NCBI RefSeq assembly: GCF_030272615.1
Contig: NW_026729175.1
Location: forward strand, 1 to 64,000
Reading direction: 5' to 3'
Source of the DNA: Cryptomeria japonica
Taxonomy: Eukaryota > Streptophyta > Pinopsida > Cupressales > Cupressaceae
DNA: 64,000 nt
The position numbers and the translations under genes are program-made. How positions within the stretch are numbered: position 1 is the first letter of the stretch; each line of letters begins with the position of its first letter. Under the pieces are notes generated by a model. That model saw only the letters and a program-made list of their open reading frames with translations. It searched no databases and was not told the origin of the DNA. Shown here one piece after another: positions 36,701 through 48,366 of the stretch.

Positions 36701-39172
36701 TTCGAAACCAAATATTTTGAGGCATAAGCACCAAAACAAGGTTGCAAGAGCACGATGTGCGTCAAAATCAAAATTTGATGCTACCGGCTCCTGAATCAGG
36801 ACTTGCATCTTGAAACCTTGTTTAGCCTCCAAATATCAATTTGACGCTCCAAAAGTGGCGCTTTTGAAGCCCAATTTCTAAACCAGGGTTCTAAGAGCAC
36901 AATGTGCATAAAAATTGAATTTTGATGCGATTGGCTCTAGAATCGAGGCTTGCATCTTGAAACCTTGTTGTGCCGCACAACTCTGATTTTGATGCTCTGA
37001 AACCGGGGCTTTTAAGGTACAAGCTTCGAAATGAGGTTCTAAGAGCATGATGTGCGCCAAAATCAGATTTTGAAACGTGGTTGTGCCTCGAAACATTGAT
37101 TTTGACGCTCCAAATCTGGGTCTTTCCAAGCACAAGCTCCGGAATGAGCTTCTAAGAGAATGATGTGCGTAAAAATGAAATTTTGATGCTACAAGCTCTG
37201 GAATAGGGACTTGCCAAAACATTGATTTTGATGTGCCAAAATCAAGGCTTTCAAGGCACAAGCACTAATTTGTATGCTCCAAAAATGAGGCTTTTGAGGC
37301 GCAACCTCCGAAATGAGCTTCCAAGAACACCATGTTTGTCAAAATATTATTTTGACGCTATTAGCTTGAGAATCGGGACTTGTGTCGTGAAACCTTGTTG
37401 TGCCTTTAAACATTGATTTTGATGTTTTGAAACTAGAGCTTTCGAGCCACACTCTCTCAAACGAGGTTTTAAGAGCACAATGTGCATCAAAATCATGTTT
37501 TGACACTAAATGCTCCGGAATAGGGACTTGCGTCTTGAAAGCTTGTTGTGCCTCCAAACACCAATTTTGATGCTTCAAAACCCAAGGTTCTAAGAGCACA
37601 ATGTGCATCAAAATCAAATGTTGACGCTACCGGCTCCAAAATCAGGACTTCCATCTTGAAACCTTGTTGTGCCTTTAAACATTGATTTTGATGTTTTGAA
37701 ACTGGAGCTTTCGATCCACACGCTCGGAAACGAGGTTCTAAGAGCACGATGTGCATCAAAATCACGTTTTGACACTAAAGGCTGCGGAATAGGGACTTGC
37801 CTCTTGAAAGCTTGTTGTGCCTTAAAACACCAATTTTGATGCTTCGAAACCGAAGATTTTGAGGCATGAGCTCCAAAACAAGGTTTTAAGAGTACGATGT
37901 GCATCAAAACCAAACTTTGACGCTACCGGCTCCACAATTAGGACTTGCATCTTTAAACCTTGTTGTGCCTCCAAACATCGATTTTGATGCTCGACAACTG
38001 GGGCTTTTGAGGCACAATTTCTAAAACAGGGTTCTAAGAGCACAATGTGCATCAAAATTGAACTTGGATGCTACTGGCTCTACAATCGGGTCTTGCATCT
38101 TGAAACCTTGTTGTGCCTCAAAAAAATGATTTTGATGCTCCAAAACTGCGTCTTTCGAAGCAGAAGCTCCGAAATGATCTTCTAAGAGAATGATGTGCGT
38201 CAAAATGGATTTTTGACACATTAGGCTTTGGAGTTGGGACTTGCTTCTTGAAACCTTGTTGTGTCTCAAAACATTGATTTTGATGTTCCAAAATCAGGGC
38301 TTTCAAGGCACAAGCTCTGAAATGAGGTTTTAAGAACACGATGTACATCAAAACTGTGTTTTGACGCTACCGACTCTGGAATTGGGACTTGTGTCTTGAA
38401 ACCTTGTTGTGCCTCCAAACATTGATTTTGATACTCCAAAATTGGGGCTTTTGAGGCACAATTTCTAAAATAGGGTTCTAAGAGCACAATGTGAATCAAA
38501 ATTGAATTTTGATGCTACTGGCTCTACAATCGGGGATTTCAAGGCACAAGATCTAAAATGACGTTCTAAGAGCATGATGTACATCAAAATTGAATTTTGA
38601 CGCTACCGACTATGGAATTGGGACTTGTGTCCTGAAACCTTGTCGTGCCTCCAAACACTAATTTTTATGCTCCAAAAATGAGGCTTTTGAGGGACAACCT
38701 CCAAAATAAGGTTCTAAGAACACCATGTTTGTCAAAATCGTGTTTTGATGCTATCAGCTTGATAATCGAGACTTGTGTCTTGAAACCTTGTTGTGCCTTT
38801 AAACATTGATTTTGATGTTTTGAAACTGGAGCTTTTGAGCGACACACTGCGAAATGAGGTTCTAAGAGCATGATGTGCATCAAAATCATGTTTTGACACT
38901 ACAGGCTCTGGAATAGGGACTTGCGTCTTGAAACCTTCTTGTGCCTCCAAACACCAATTTTGATGCTTCGAAACCAAAGATTTTGAGGCATAAGCTCCAA
39001 AACAAGGTTCTAAAACAACACTGTGCGTCAAAATCAAAATTTGACGCTACCGGCTCCAGAAGTAGGACTTGCATCTTTAAACCTTGTTGTGCCACCAAAC
39101 ATCGATTTTAATCCTCCAAAACTCGGGCTTTTGAGGCAGAATTTCTAAAATAGGGGTCTAAGAGCACAATGT

Positions 39173-39195
39173 GCATCAAAATTGAATTTTGATGC
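39173..39195. other. Near-perfect palindromic dyad (representative D site)
   Basis: Arms GCATCAAAATT (39173-39183) and AATTTTGATGC (39185-39195) are exact reverse complements around a single G. It is the longest form of the dyad found in almost every monomer, whose invariant core is TCAAAA, five bases, TTTTGA. D and I monomers usually have this almost complete palindrome. It could be a protein-binding site or a cruciform-prone element; sequence alone does not say which. Confidence 0.85.
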
Positions 39196-39389
39196 TACTG
39201 GTTTTGGAATCGGGGCTTGCATCTTGAAACCTTTTTGTGCCTCAAAACACTGATTTTGATGCTTTGAAACTGGGGCTTTCCAGGTACAAGCTTCGAAATG
39301 AGGTTCTAAGAGCACGATGTGCACCAAAATCAGATTTTGATGCTATTGACTCTAGAATCGGGACTTGCATCTTGAAAACTTGTTGTGCC

Positions 39390-39770
39390 TCCTAACATCA
39401 ATTTTGATGCTCCAAAACTGGGGCTTTTGGGGCACAATTTCTAAAATAGGGTTCTAAGAGCACAATGTGCATCAAAATTGAATTTTGATGATACTGGCTC
39501 TACAATCAAGGCTTGCATCTTGAAACCTTGTTGTGCCTCAAAACAATGATTTTGATGCTCCAAAATTGGGGCTTTTGAGGCACAATTTCTAAAATAGGGT
39601 TCTAAGAGCACAATGTGCATCAAAATTGAATTTTGATGATACTGGCTCTAGAATCAGGGCTTGCATCTTGAAACCTTGTTGTGCCTCAAAACAATGATTT
39701 TGATGCTCCAAAACTGGGGCTTTCGAGGCACAAGCTTTGAAATGAGGTTCTAAGACCACGATGTGCGCCA
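39390..39770 (+). repeat. Local amplification of D monomers
   Basis: Successive D-type monomers follow one another instead of D then E. Copies at about 39392 and 39540 both carry GGCACAATTTCTAAAATAGG, and a third joint at about 39688 leads into an E-type end. The last two are almost identical, including TTGAATTTTGATGATACTGG. This looks like single-monomer unequal exchange. Confidence 0.8.
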
Positions 39771-41690
39771 AAATCAGATTTTGATGCTATTGACTCTAGA
39801 ATCGGGACTTACATCATTGAAACCTTGTTGTGCCTCAAAATCAGAGCTTTCAAGGCACAAGCTCTGAAATGAGGTTCTAAGAGCATGATGTACATTAAAA
39901 TTGCGTTTTGACGATAGCGACTCTAGAATTGGGACTTGTAACTTGAAACATTGTTGTGCCTCCAAACACTAATTTTTATGTTCCAAAAAGGGAGGCTTTT
40001 GAGGCACAACCTCTGAAATGGGGTTCTAAGAACACGATGTTTGTCAAAATGGTGTTTTGACGCTATCAGCTTGAGAATCGGGATTTTTGTCTTGAAACCT
40101 TGTTGTTCCTTTAAACATTTATTTTGATGTTTTGAAACTGCAGCTTTCGAGTCACACGCTCCGAAATGAGGTTCTAAGAGCACGATGTGCATCAAAATTA
40201 TTTTTTCACACTATAGGCTCTGGAATAGGGACTTGCATCTTGAAAGCTTGTTGTGCCTCCAAACACCAATTTTGATGCTTCAAAACTGAAGATTTTGAGG
40301 CATAAGCTCCAAAACAAGGTTCTAAGAGCACGTTTTGATGCTACCAGCTCTGAAATAGCGACTTGTGTCTTGCAACCTTGTGCCTCCAAATACCAATTTT
40401 GGTGCTTGAAAACCGGGGCTTTCTAGGGACAAGCTCCTAAATAAGGTTCTTAGAGCACGATGTGCTTCAAAATCACATTTTGACACTACCGGCTATGGAA
40501 TTGGGACTTGCATCTTGAAACCTTCTTGTGCCTCCAAACACCAATTTTGATATTCTGAAACCGAGGCGTTTGAGGTGCAAGCTTTGAAAGAAGGTTCTAA
40601 GAGAACGATGTGACTCAAAATTGAATTTTGATGCTACCGGCACCAGAATCGGGACTTGCATCTTGAAACCTTGTTGTGCCTCCAAACAATAATTTTGATG
40701 TTCCAAAATCAGGGCTTCCAAGACACAAGCTCCAAAATGAGGTTCTAAGAGCACAATGTACATCAAAATTGTGTTTTGATGCTACCGACTCTAGAATTGG
40801 GACTTGTGTCTTGAAACCTTGTTGTGCCTCCAAACACTAATTTTTATGCTCCAAAAACGAGGCTTTTGAGGCACAACCTCCGAAATGAGGTTCTAAGAAC
40901 ACCATGTTTGTCAAAATTGTGTTTTCACGCTATCATTTTGAGAATCGCGACTTGTGTTCTAAGACCATGATGTGCGTCAAAATCAAATTTTGACGCTACC
41001 GGCTCCAGGATCAACACTTGCATCTTGAAACCTTTTTGTGCCTCCAAACATCGATGTTGATGCTCCAAAACTGGGGCTTTTGAGGCACAATTTCTAAAAC
41101 AGGGTTATTAGAGCACAATGTGCATCAAAATTGAATTTTGATGCTGCAAGCTCTAGAATCGGGGCTTGAATCTTGAAACCTTGTTGTGCGTCAAAACACT
41201 GATTTTGATACTCCAAAACTGGGGATTTCAAGGCACAAGCTTCGAAATGAGGTTCTAAGAGCATGATGTGCGCCAAAATCAAATTTTGACGCTATTGACT
41301 CTACAATCGGGACTTGCATCTTGAAACCTTGTTGTGCCTCCAGAAAATGATTTTGATGCTCCAAAATTGGGTCTTTGGACGCTACACACTCTGGAATAGG
41401 GACTTGCTTCTTTAAACCTTGTTGGGCCTCCAAATGCTGATTTTGATGTTCCAAAATCAGGGCTTTCAAGGCACAAGCTCCGTAATGAGGTTCTAAGAGC
41501 ACGATGTACATCAAAATTGTGTTTTGACGCTACCGACTCTGGATTTGGGACATGTGCCTTGAAAATTTGTTGTGCCTCCAAACACTAATTTTTATTCTCC
41601 AAAAATGAGGATTTTGAGGCACAACCTCTAAAATCAGGTTCTAAGAACACCCTATTTGTCAAAATAGTATTTTGATGCTATCAGCTTGAG
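39640..41690 (+). repeat. Segmental duplication, direct paralogue of 5168-7740
   Basis: Shared private variants include GGGACTTGTAACTTGAAAC at 5402 and 39931, the H-I cassettes with hybrid K, GATACTCCAAAACTGGGG near 7530 and 41207, and CTGGATTTGGGAC followed by CCTTGAAAATTTG near 7620 and 41540. Offset changes from 34,529 to 33,919, so the two copies differ by about 610 bp, roughly four monomers. Confidence 0.8.
40386..40681 (+). repeat. H-I cassette
   Basis: H at 40386 and I at 40534, each 148 bp. Just upstream, C is fused to K (GAGCACGTTTTGATGCTACC). This is the paralogue of 6528-6825, without the single-base insertions seen there. Confidence 0.86.
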
Positions 41691-41691
41691 A

Positions 41692-44600
41692 ATATCAAAA
41701 TTGGTGTTTGGAGGCACAAGAAGGTTTCAAGATGCAAGTCGTAATTCCAGAGCCGGTAGTGTCAAAATGCTATATTGAAGCACATCGTGCTCTTAGAACC
41801 TTATTTAGGAGCTTGTCCCTTGAAAGTCACTGTTTGGGACCATCAAAATTGGTATTTGGAGGCACAAGGTTGCAAGACGCAAGTCACAATTTCGGAGTTG
41901 GTAGCATCAAAACGTGATTTTGATGCACATGGTGGTCTTAGAGCCTCGTTTGTGGAGCTTGTGCCTTGAAAGCTCCAGTTTCAAAACATCAAAATCAATG
42001 TCTAAAGGCAAAACAAGGTTTCAAGACACAAGTCCTGATTCTCAAGCTAATACCGTCAAAACACGATTTTGACAAACATGGTGTTCTTATAACCTCATTT
42101 CAGAGGTTGTGCCTTAAAAGCCTCATTTTTGGAGTATAAAAAAATAGTGTTTGGAAGCACAACAAGGTTTAAAGACACAAGTCCAATTTGCAGAGTCGGT
42201 AGCATCAAAACGCAATTTTGATGTACATCGTGCTCTTAGAACCTCATTTCAGAGCTTGTGCCTTGAAAGCCCTATTCCTGATATTGATGCACATCGTGCT
42301 CTTAGAACCTCATTGCGGAGCTTGTGCCTCGAAAGCCCCAGTTTCAAAACATCAAAATCAATGTTTAAGGGCACAACAAGGTTTCAAGACACAAGTCCTG
42401 ATTCTCAAGCTGATAGCATCAAAACACGATTTTGACAAACATGGTGTTCTTAGAACCTCATTTCAGAGGTTGTGCCTCAAAAACGTCATTTTTGGAACAT
42501 AAGAAATAGTGTTTGGAGGCACAACAAGGTTTCAAGACACAAGTCCCAATTCCAGAGTCGGTAGCATCAAAACGCAATTTTTATGTACGTCGTGCTCTTA
42601 GAACCTCATTTTGGAGCTTGTGCCTTGAAAGCCCTAATTTTGGAACATCAAAATTAATGTTTGGAGGCACAACAAGGTTTCAAGAAGCAAGTCCCTATTC
42701 CAGAGCCTGTAGCGTAAAATTTCTATTTTGACACACATCATTCTCTTAGAATCTCATTTTGGAGCTTGTGGCTGGAAAGACCCAGTTTTCGAGTATCAAA
42801 ATCAATGTTCGAAGGCACAACAAAGTTTCAAGATGTAAGTCCCGATTCTAGAGTCAATAGCGTCAAAATCTGATTTTGACGCACATCGTGCTCTTAGAAC
42901 CTCATTTCGAAGCATCAAAATCAGTGTTTTGAGGCAAAACAAGGTTTCACGATGCAAGCCCCGATTCTAGAGCCAGTAGCATCAAAATTCAAGTTTGATG
43001 CACATTGTGCTCTTAGAACCCTATTTTAGAAATTGTGCCTCAAAAGCCCCAGTTTTGGAGCATCAAAATCGATGTTTGGAGGCATAACAAGGTTTCAATA
43101 TGCAAGTCCTAATTCTAGAGCCCGTAGTGTCAAAATTTGATTTTGATGCACATCGTGCTCTTAGAACCTTGTTTAGGAGCTGATGCCTCAAAATTTGATT
43201 TTGACGCACAGTGTGCTCTTAGAACGTGATTTTGATGCACATCATGCTCTTAGAACCTCGTTTCGGAGCATGTTCTTAGAACCTCATTTAGGAAGTTGTG
43301 CCTCAAAAGCCTCATTTTTGGATCATAAAAATTAGTGTTTGGAGGCACAACAATGTTTCAAGACACAAGTCCCAACTCCAGAGTCGGTAGTGTCAAAAGG
43401 CAATTTTGATGTACATCGTTCTCTTAGATCCTCATTTCAGAGCTTGTGCCTTGAAAGCCCTTATTTTGGAACATCTAAGTCAATGTTTGGAGGCACGAAA
43501 ACGTTCCAAGAAGCAAGTCCCTATTCCGGAGCCTGGAGCGTCAAAATTCTATTTTGATGCACATCATTCTCTTAGAAGCTCATTTCGGTGCTTGTGTCTG
43601 GAAAGACCCAGTTTTCGAGCATCAAAATCAATGTTTGGAGGCACAATAAGGTTTCAAGATGCAAGTCTAGATTCTAGAGTCAATAGCACCAAAATATGAT
43701 TTTCAAGCACATTGTGCTTTTAGAACCTCATTTCAAAGCTTGTGCCTCAAAAGGCCTGGTTTTGGAGCATCAAAGTCATTGTTTTATGGCACAACAAAGT
43801 TTCAAGATGCATGCCTCGATTCTCAAGCTATTAGCATCAAAATTAAATTTTGATGCACATTATGGTCTTAGAACCTTGTTTTGGAAATTGTGCCTCAAAA
43901 GCCCCAGTTTTGGAGCAACAAAATCAATGTTTGGAGGCACAACAAGGTTTCAAGATGCAAGTCGTTATTCTGGGGCACAAAAAGCTTTCAACACGCAAGT
44001 CCCTATTCTGGAGCCTGTAGAGTCAAAACGTGATTTTGATGCACATCGTGCTCTTAGAACCTCGTTTAGGAGTGTGTGGCTTCAAAGCTCAAGTTTCAAA
44101 ACATCAAAATCAATGTTTAAAGGCACAACAAGGTTTTAAGATACAAGTCCCAATTCTCAAGCTGATAGCGTCAAAACACGATTTTGACAAACATGGTGTT
44201 CTTAGAACCTCATTTGGGAGGTTGTGCCTCAAAAGCCTTGTTTTTGGAGCATAAAAATTAGTGTTTGGAGGCACAACAAGGTTTCAAGACACAAGTACCA
44301 ATTCCAGAGTTGGTAGTGTCAAAATGCAATTTTGATGTACATCGTGCTCTTAGAACCTCATTACAGAGCTTGTGCCTTGAAAGCCCCAATTTTGGAACAT
44401 CAAAGTCAGTTTTTGGAGGCACAACAACGTTTCAAGAAGAAAGTGCCTACTCCAGAGCCTGTAGCGTCAAAATTCCATTTTGAAGCACATCATTCTCTTA
44501 GAAGCTCATTTCGAAGCTTGTGCCTCGAAAGACACAGTTTTGGAGCCTGAAAATCAATGTTTCGAGGCACAACAATATTTCAAGATGCAAGTCCCAATTC

Positions 44601-45633
44601 TAGAGTCAATAGCATCAAAATCTGATTTTGGTGCACATCGTGCTCTTAGAACCTCATTTCGAAGCTTCTGCCTCGAAAGCCCCTGTTTCGGGGCATCAAA
44701 ATTAGTATTTTGAGGCGCAACAAGGTTTCGAGATGCAAGCCCCGATTCTAGAGCCAGTAGCATCAAAATTCAATTTTGATGCAAATTATGCTCTTAGAAC
44801 TCTATTTTAGAAATTGTGCCTCAAAATCCCTAATTTTGGAGCATCAAAATCGATGTTTGGAGGCACAACAAGGTTTCATGATGCAAGTTCCTTGTTTTGG
44901 AGCTTATGCTTCAAAATCTTTGGTTTTGAAGCATCAAAATTGGTGTTTGGAAGCAGAACAAACTTTCAAGACGCAAGTCCCTATTTCGGACTTCGTAGCG
45001 TCAAAATGCAATTTTGATGTACATCATGCTCTTAGAACCTCATTTCGGAGCTTGTGCCTTGAAAGCCATGATTTTGGAACATCAAAATCAGTGTTTGGAG
45101 GCACAACAAGGTTTCAAGAAGCAAGTACCTACTCCAGAGCCTATAGCGTCAAAATTCTATTTTGACGCACATCATTCTCTTATAAGCTCATTTCGGAGCT
45201 TGTGCCTCGAAAGAGTCAGTTTTGGAGCCTCAAAATCAATGTTTCGAGGCACAACAATGTTTCAAGATGCAAGTCACGATTCTAGAGTCAATAGCGTCAA
45301 AATCTGATTTTGGTGCACATCGTGCTCTTAGAACCTCATTTCGAAGCTTGTGCCTCGAAAGCCCTAGTTTCGGAGCATCAAAATTAGTATTTTGAGGCAC
45401 AACAAGGTTTCAAGATGCAAGCCCCGATTCTAGAGCCAGTAGCATCAAAATTCAGTTTTGATGCAAATTGTGCTCTTAGAACTCTGTTTTAGAAATTGTG
45501 CCTCAAAAGCCGTAGTTTTGGAGCATCAAAATCGATGTTTGGAGGCACAACAAGGTTTCATGATGCAAGTCCTGATTCTGGTGTCGGTAGCGTCAAAATT
45601 TGATTTTGACGCACATCGTGTTCTTAGAACCTT
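41692..45633 (-). repeat. Direct segmental duplication of 27551-31532
   Basis: Offset is exactly 14,141 for the first 3.2 kb, then 14,083 after a 58-bp loss in this copy near 44887, then 14,101 after an 18-bp loss in the other copy near 31159. About ten differences are visible by eye in the first 950 bp, or roughly 99% identity. The near edge coincides with the orientation switch at 41692. Confidence 0.92.
41693..42003 (-). repeat. Truncated I, then H and K (reverse)
   Basis: Only about 19 bp of I survives at the switch point, followed by H (41712-41859) and K/B to about 42003. It is near-identical to the matching part of 27552-27862. Confidence 0.85.
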
Positions 45634-46399
45634 ATTTCGGAGCGTGTGGCTTGAAAGCTCCAGTGTCAAAACATCAAAATCAATGTTTAAAGGCACAACA
45701 AGGTTTCAAGACACAAGTCCCGATTCTCAAGCCAGTAGCATCTAAACACGATTTTGACAAACATGCTTCTTAGAACCTGATTTCAGAGGTTGTGCCTCAA
45801 AATCCTCGTTTGTGGAGCATAAAAATTAGTGTTTGGACGCAAAACAAGGTTTCAAGGCACAAGTCCCGATTCTAGAGTCAATAGCGTCAAAATCTGATTT
45901 TGATGCACATCGTGCTCTTAGAACCTCATTTCGAAGCTTGTGCCTCGAAAGTCTCAGTTTCGGTGCATCAAAATCAGTGTTTTGAGGCAAAACAAGGTTT
46001 CAAGATCCAAGCCCCGATTCTAGAGATAGTAGCATCTAAATTAAATTTTGATGCACATTGTTCTCTTAGAACCCTGTGTTATAAATTGTGTCTCAAAAGC
46101 CCCAATTTTGGTGCACATCGTGCTCTTGGAACCTCATTTCGAAGCTTGTGCCTTGAAAGCCCCGGTTTCAGAGCATAAAAAACAATGTTTTGAGGCACAA
46201 CAAGGTTTCAAGATGCAAGCCCCAATTCTAGAGCCAGTAGCATCAAAATTTAATTTTGATGCACATTGTGCTCTTAGAACCCTGCTTTAGAAATTGTGCC
46301 TTGAAAGCCCCAGTTTTGGAGCATCAAAATCAATATTTGGAGGAACAACAAGCTTTCAAGATGCAAGTCTTGATTCTGGAGCCAGTAGCGTCAAAATTT

Positions 46400-47850
46400 T
46401 ATATTGACGGACATCGTGCTCTTAGAACCTTGTTTTAGAGGTTATGCCTCAAAATCTCTGGTTTCAAAGCTTCGAAATTGGTGTTTGGAGGCAGAACAAG
46501 CTTTCAAGACACAAGTCCCTATTTCAGAGCCTGTAGTGTCAAAACGTTATTTTGAGGCACAACATGTTCTTAAAACCTCATTTCGGAGCATGTGGCTTGA
46601 AAGCTCCAATTTCAAAACATCAAAATCAATGTTTAAAGGCACAACAATGTTTCAAGACACAAGTCCCGATTCTCAAGCCGATAGCATCCAAACACGATTT
46701 TGATAAACATGGTGTTCTTAGAACCTGATTTCAGAGGTTGTGCCTCAAAATCCTCATTTTTGGAGCATAAAAATTAGTGTTTGGAGGCAAAACAAGGTTT
46801 CAAGGCACGAGTCCCGATTCTAGAGTCAATAGCATCAAAATCTCATTTTGATGCACATCGTGCTCTTAGAACCTCAATTCGAAGCTTGTGCCTCGAAAGT
46901 CCTAGTTTCGGTGAATCAAAATCAGTGTTTTGAGGCAAAACAAGGTTTCAAGATCCAAGCCCCGATTCTAGAGCTAGTAGCATCTAAATTAAATTTTGAT
47001 GCACATTGTGCTCTTAGAGCCCTATGTTATAAATTGTGTCTCAAAAGCCCCAATTTTGGATCATTAAAATGGATGTTTTTAGGCACAACAAGGTTTGAAG
47101 ATGCAAGTCCTGATTCTGGAGCCAGTAGCGTCAAAATTTGATTTTGACGCACATCCTGTTCTTAGAACCTTGTTTTGGAGCTTATGCCTCAAAATCTTCA
47201 GTTTCGAAGCATCAAAATTGGTGTTTGGAGGTACAACAAGCTTTCAAGATGCAAGTCCCTATTCCAAAGCCTGTAGTGTCAAAACGTGATTTTGATGCAC
47301 ATCGTGCTCTTAGAACATCGTTTGAGAGCGTGTGGCTCGAAAGCTCCCATTTCAAAAACATCAAATTCAATGTTAAAAGGCACAACAAGGTTTCAAGACA
47401 CAAGTCCCGATTCTCAAGCTGATAGCGTCAAAACACGATTTTGACAAACATGGTGTTCTTAGAACCTCATTTCAGAGGTTTTGTTTCAAAAGCCTCATTT
47501 TTGGAGCATAAAAATTAGTATTTGGAGGCACAACAAGGTTTCAAGAAACAAGTCCCAATTCCAGAGTCGGTAGCGTTAAAACGCAATTTTTATAAACATC
47601 GTGCTCTTAGGACCTCATTTCAGAGCTTGTGCCTTGAAAGCCCTAATTTTGGAACATCAAAATCAATGTTTTGAGGCATAACAAGTTTCCAAGAAGCAAG
47701 TTCCTATTCTGGAGCATGTAGCGTCAAAATTCTATTTTGACGCACATCATTCTCTTAGAAGATCATTTCAGAGCTTGTGCCTCGAAAGACATAGTTTTGG
47801 ATCATCAAAATTAATGTTTTGAGGCACAACCAGGTTTCAAGATGCAAGCC
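46400..47850 (-). repeat. Direct paralogue of 56820-58640
   Basis: Shared variants include GGTGTTTGGAGGTACAACAAGC, GAACATCGTTTGAGAGCGTG and CAATTTTTATAAACATCGTG at an offset of about 10.79 kb. Both are also mirror images of 13.5-15.2 kb on the opposite strand. Confidence 0.75.
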
Positions 47851-48101
47851 TCGATTCTAAAACAGGGTTCTAAGAGCACAATGTGCATCAAAATTGAATT
47901 TTGATGCTACTAGCTCTAGAATCGGGGCTTGCATCATGAAACCTTGTTGTGCCAAAAAACACTGTTTTGATGCTCCGAAACCAGGGCTTTCGAGGCACAA
48001 GCTTCGAAATGAGGTTCTAAGAGCACGATGTGCGGTAAAATCAGATTTTGATGCTATTGACTCTAGAATCGGGACTTGCATCTTGAAACCTTGTTGTGCC
48101 T

Positions 48102-48366
48102 CCAAACATTGATTTTGATGCTCTCAAACCGGAGCTTTTGACGGACAAGCTCCTAAATAAGGTTCTAAGAGCACAATGTGCTTCAAAATCGCATTTTGAC
48201 ACTACCGGATCTAGAATCGGGACTTGTGTCTTCAAACCTTGTTGTGCCTCCAAACACCAATTTTTATATTCCGAAACCGGCGCGTTCGAGGTGCAAGCTT
48301 CGAAACCAAATGTTGATGCTACCAGCATGAGAATTGGGACTTGCATCTTGAAACCTTGTTGTGCCT
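48102..48366 (+). repeat. H and shortened I
   Basis: H is 148 bp (48102-48249). I is 117 bp (48250-48366): after GCAAGCTTCGAAACC it loses about 31 bp across the dyad's left side and resumes at GTTGATGCTACCAGCATGAG. H is preceded by an E monomer, not by K. Confidence 0.84.

Larger units (their letters stand above)
32307..41692 (+). repeat. Satellite array, block 6
   Basis: The longest well-ordered forward block. It opens in E and contains the exact 1,036-bp HOR at 32728-33763. Class-skipping fusions are visible near 34430 (E to F to E/G), 34920 (C to F), 36335 (E to G), 37580 (C to B) and 40340 (C to K/H). D is locally amplified at 39390-39770. H-I lies at 40386-40681. The block ends at AGCTTGAGAAT in an A monomer, joined to an inverted I monomer. 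Confidence 0.95.
41693..47857 (-). repeat. Satellite array, inverted block 7
   Basis: Reverse-oriented monomers. The first 3.94 kb is a near-identical copy of 27551-31532. The remainder (46.4-47.85 kb) is closely related to 56.82-58.64 kb in the same orientation. The block begins with a truncated I followed by H and K. It ends in D at GCCTCGATTCTA and flips through the shared bases TTCTA into a forward D. No gene is visible. Confidence 0.95.
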
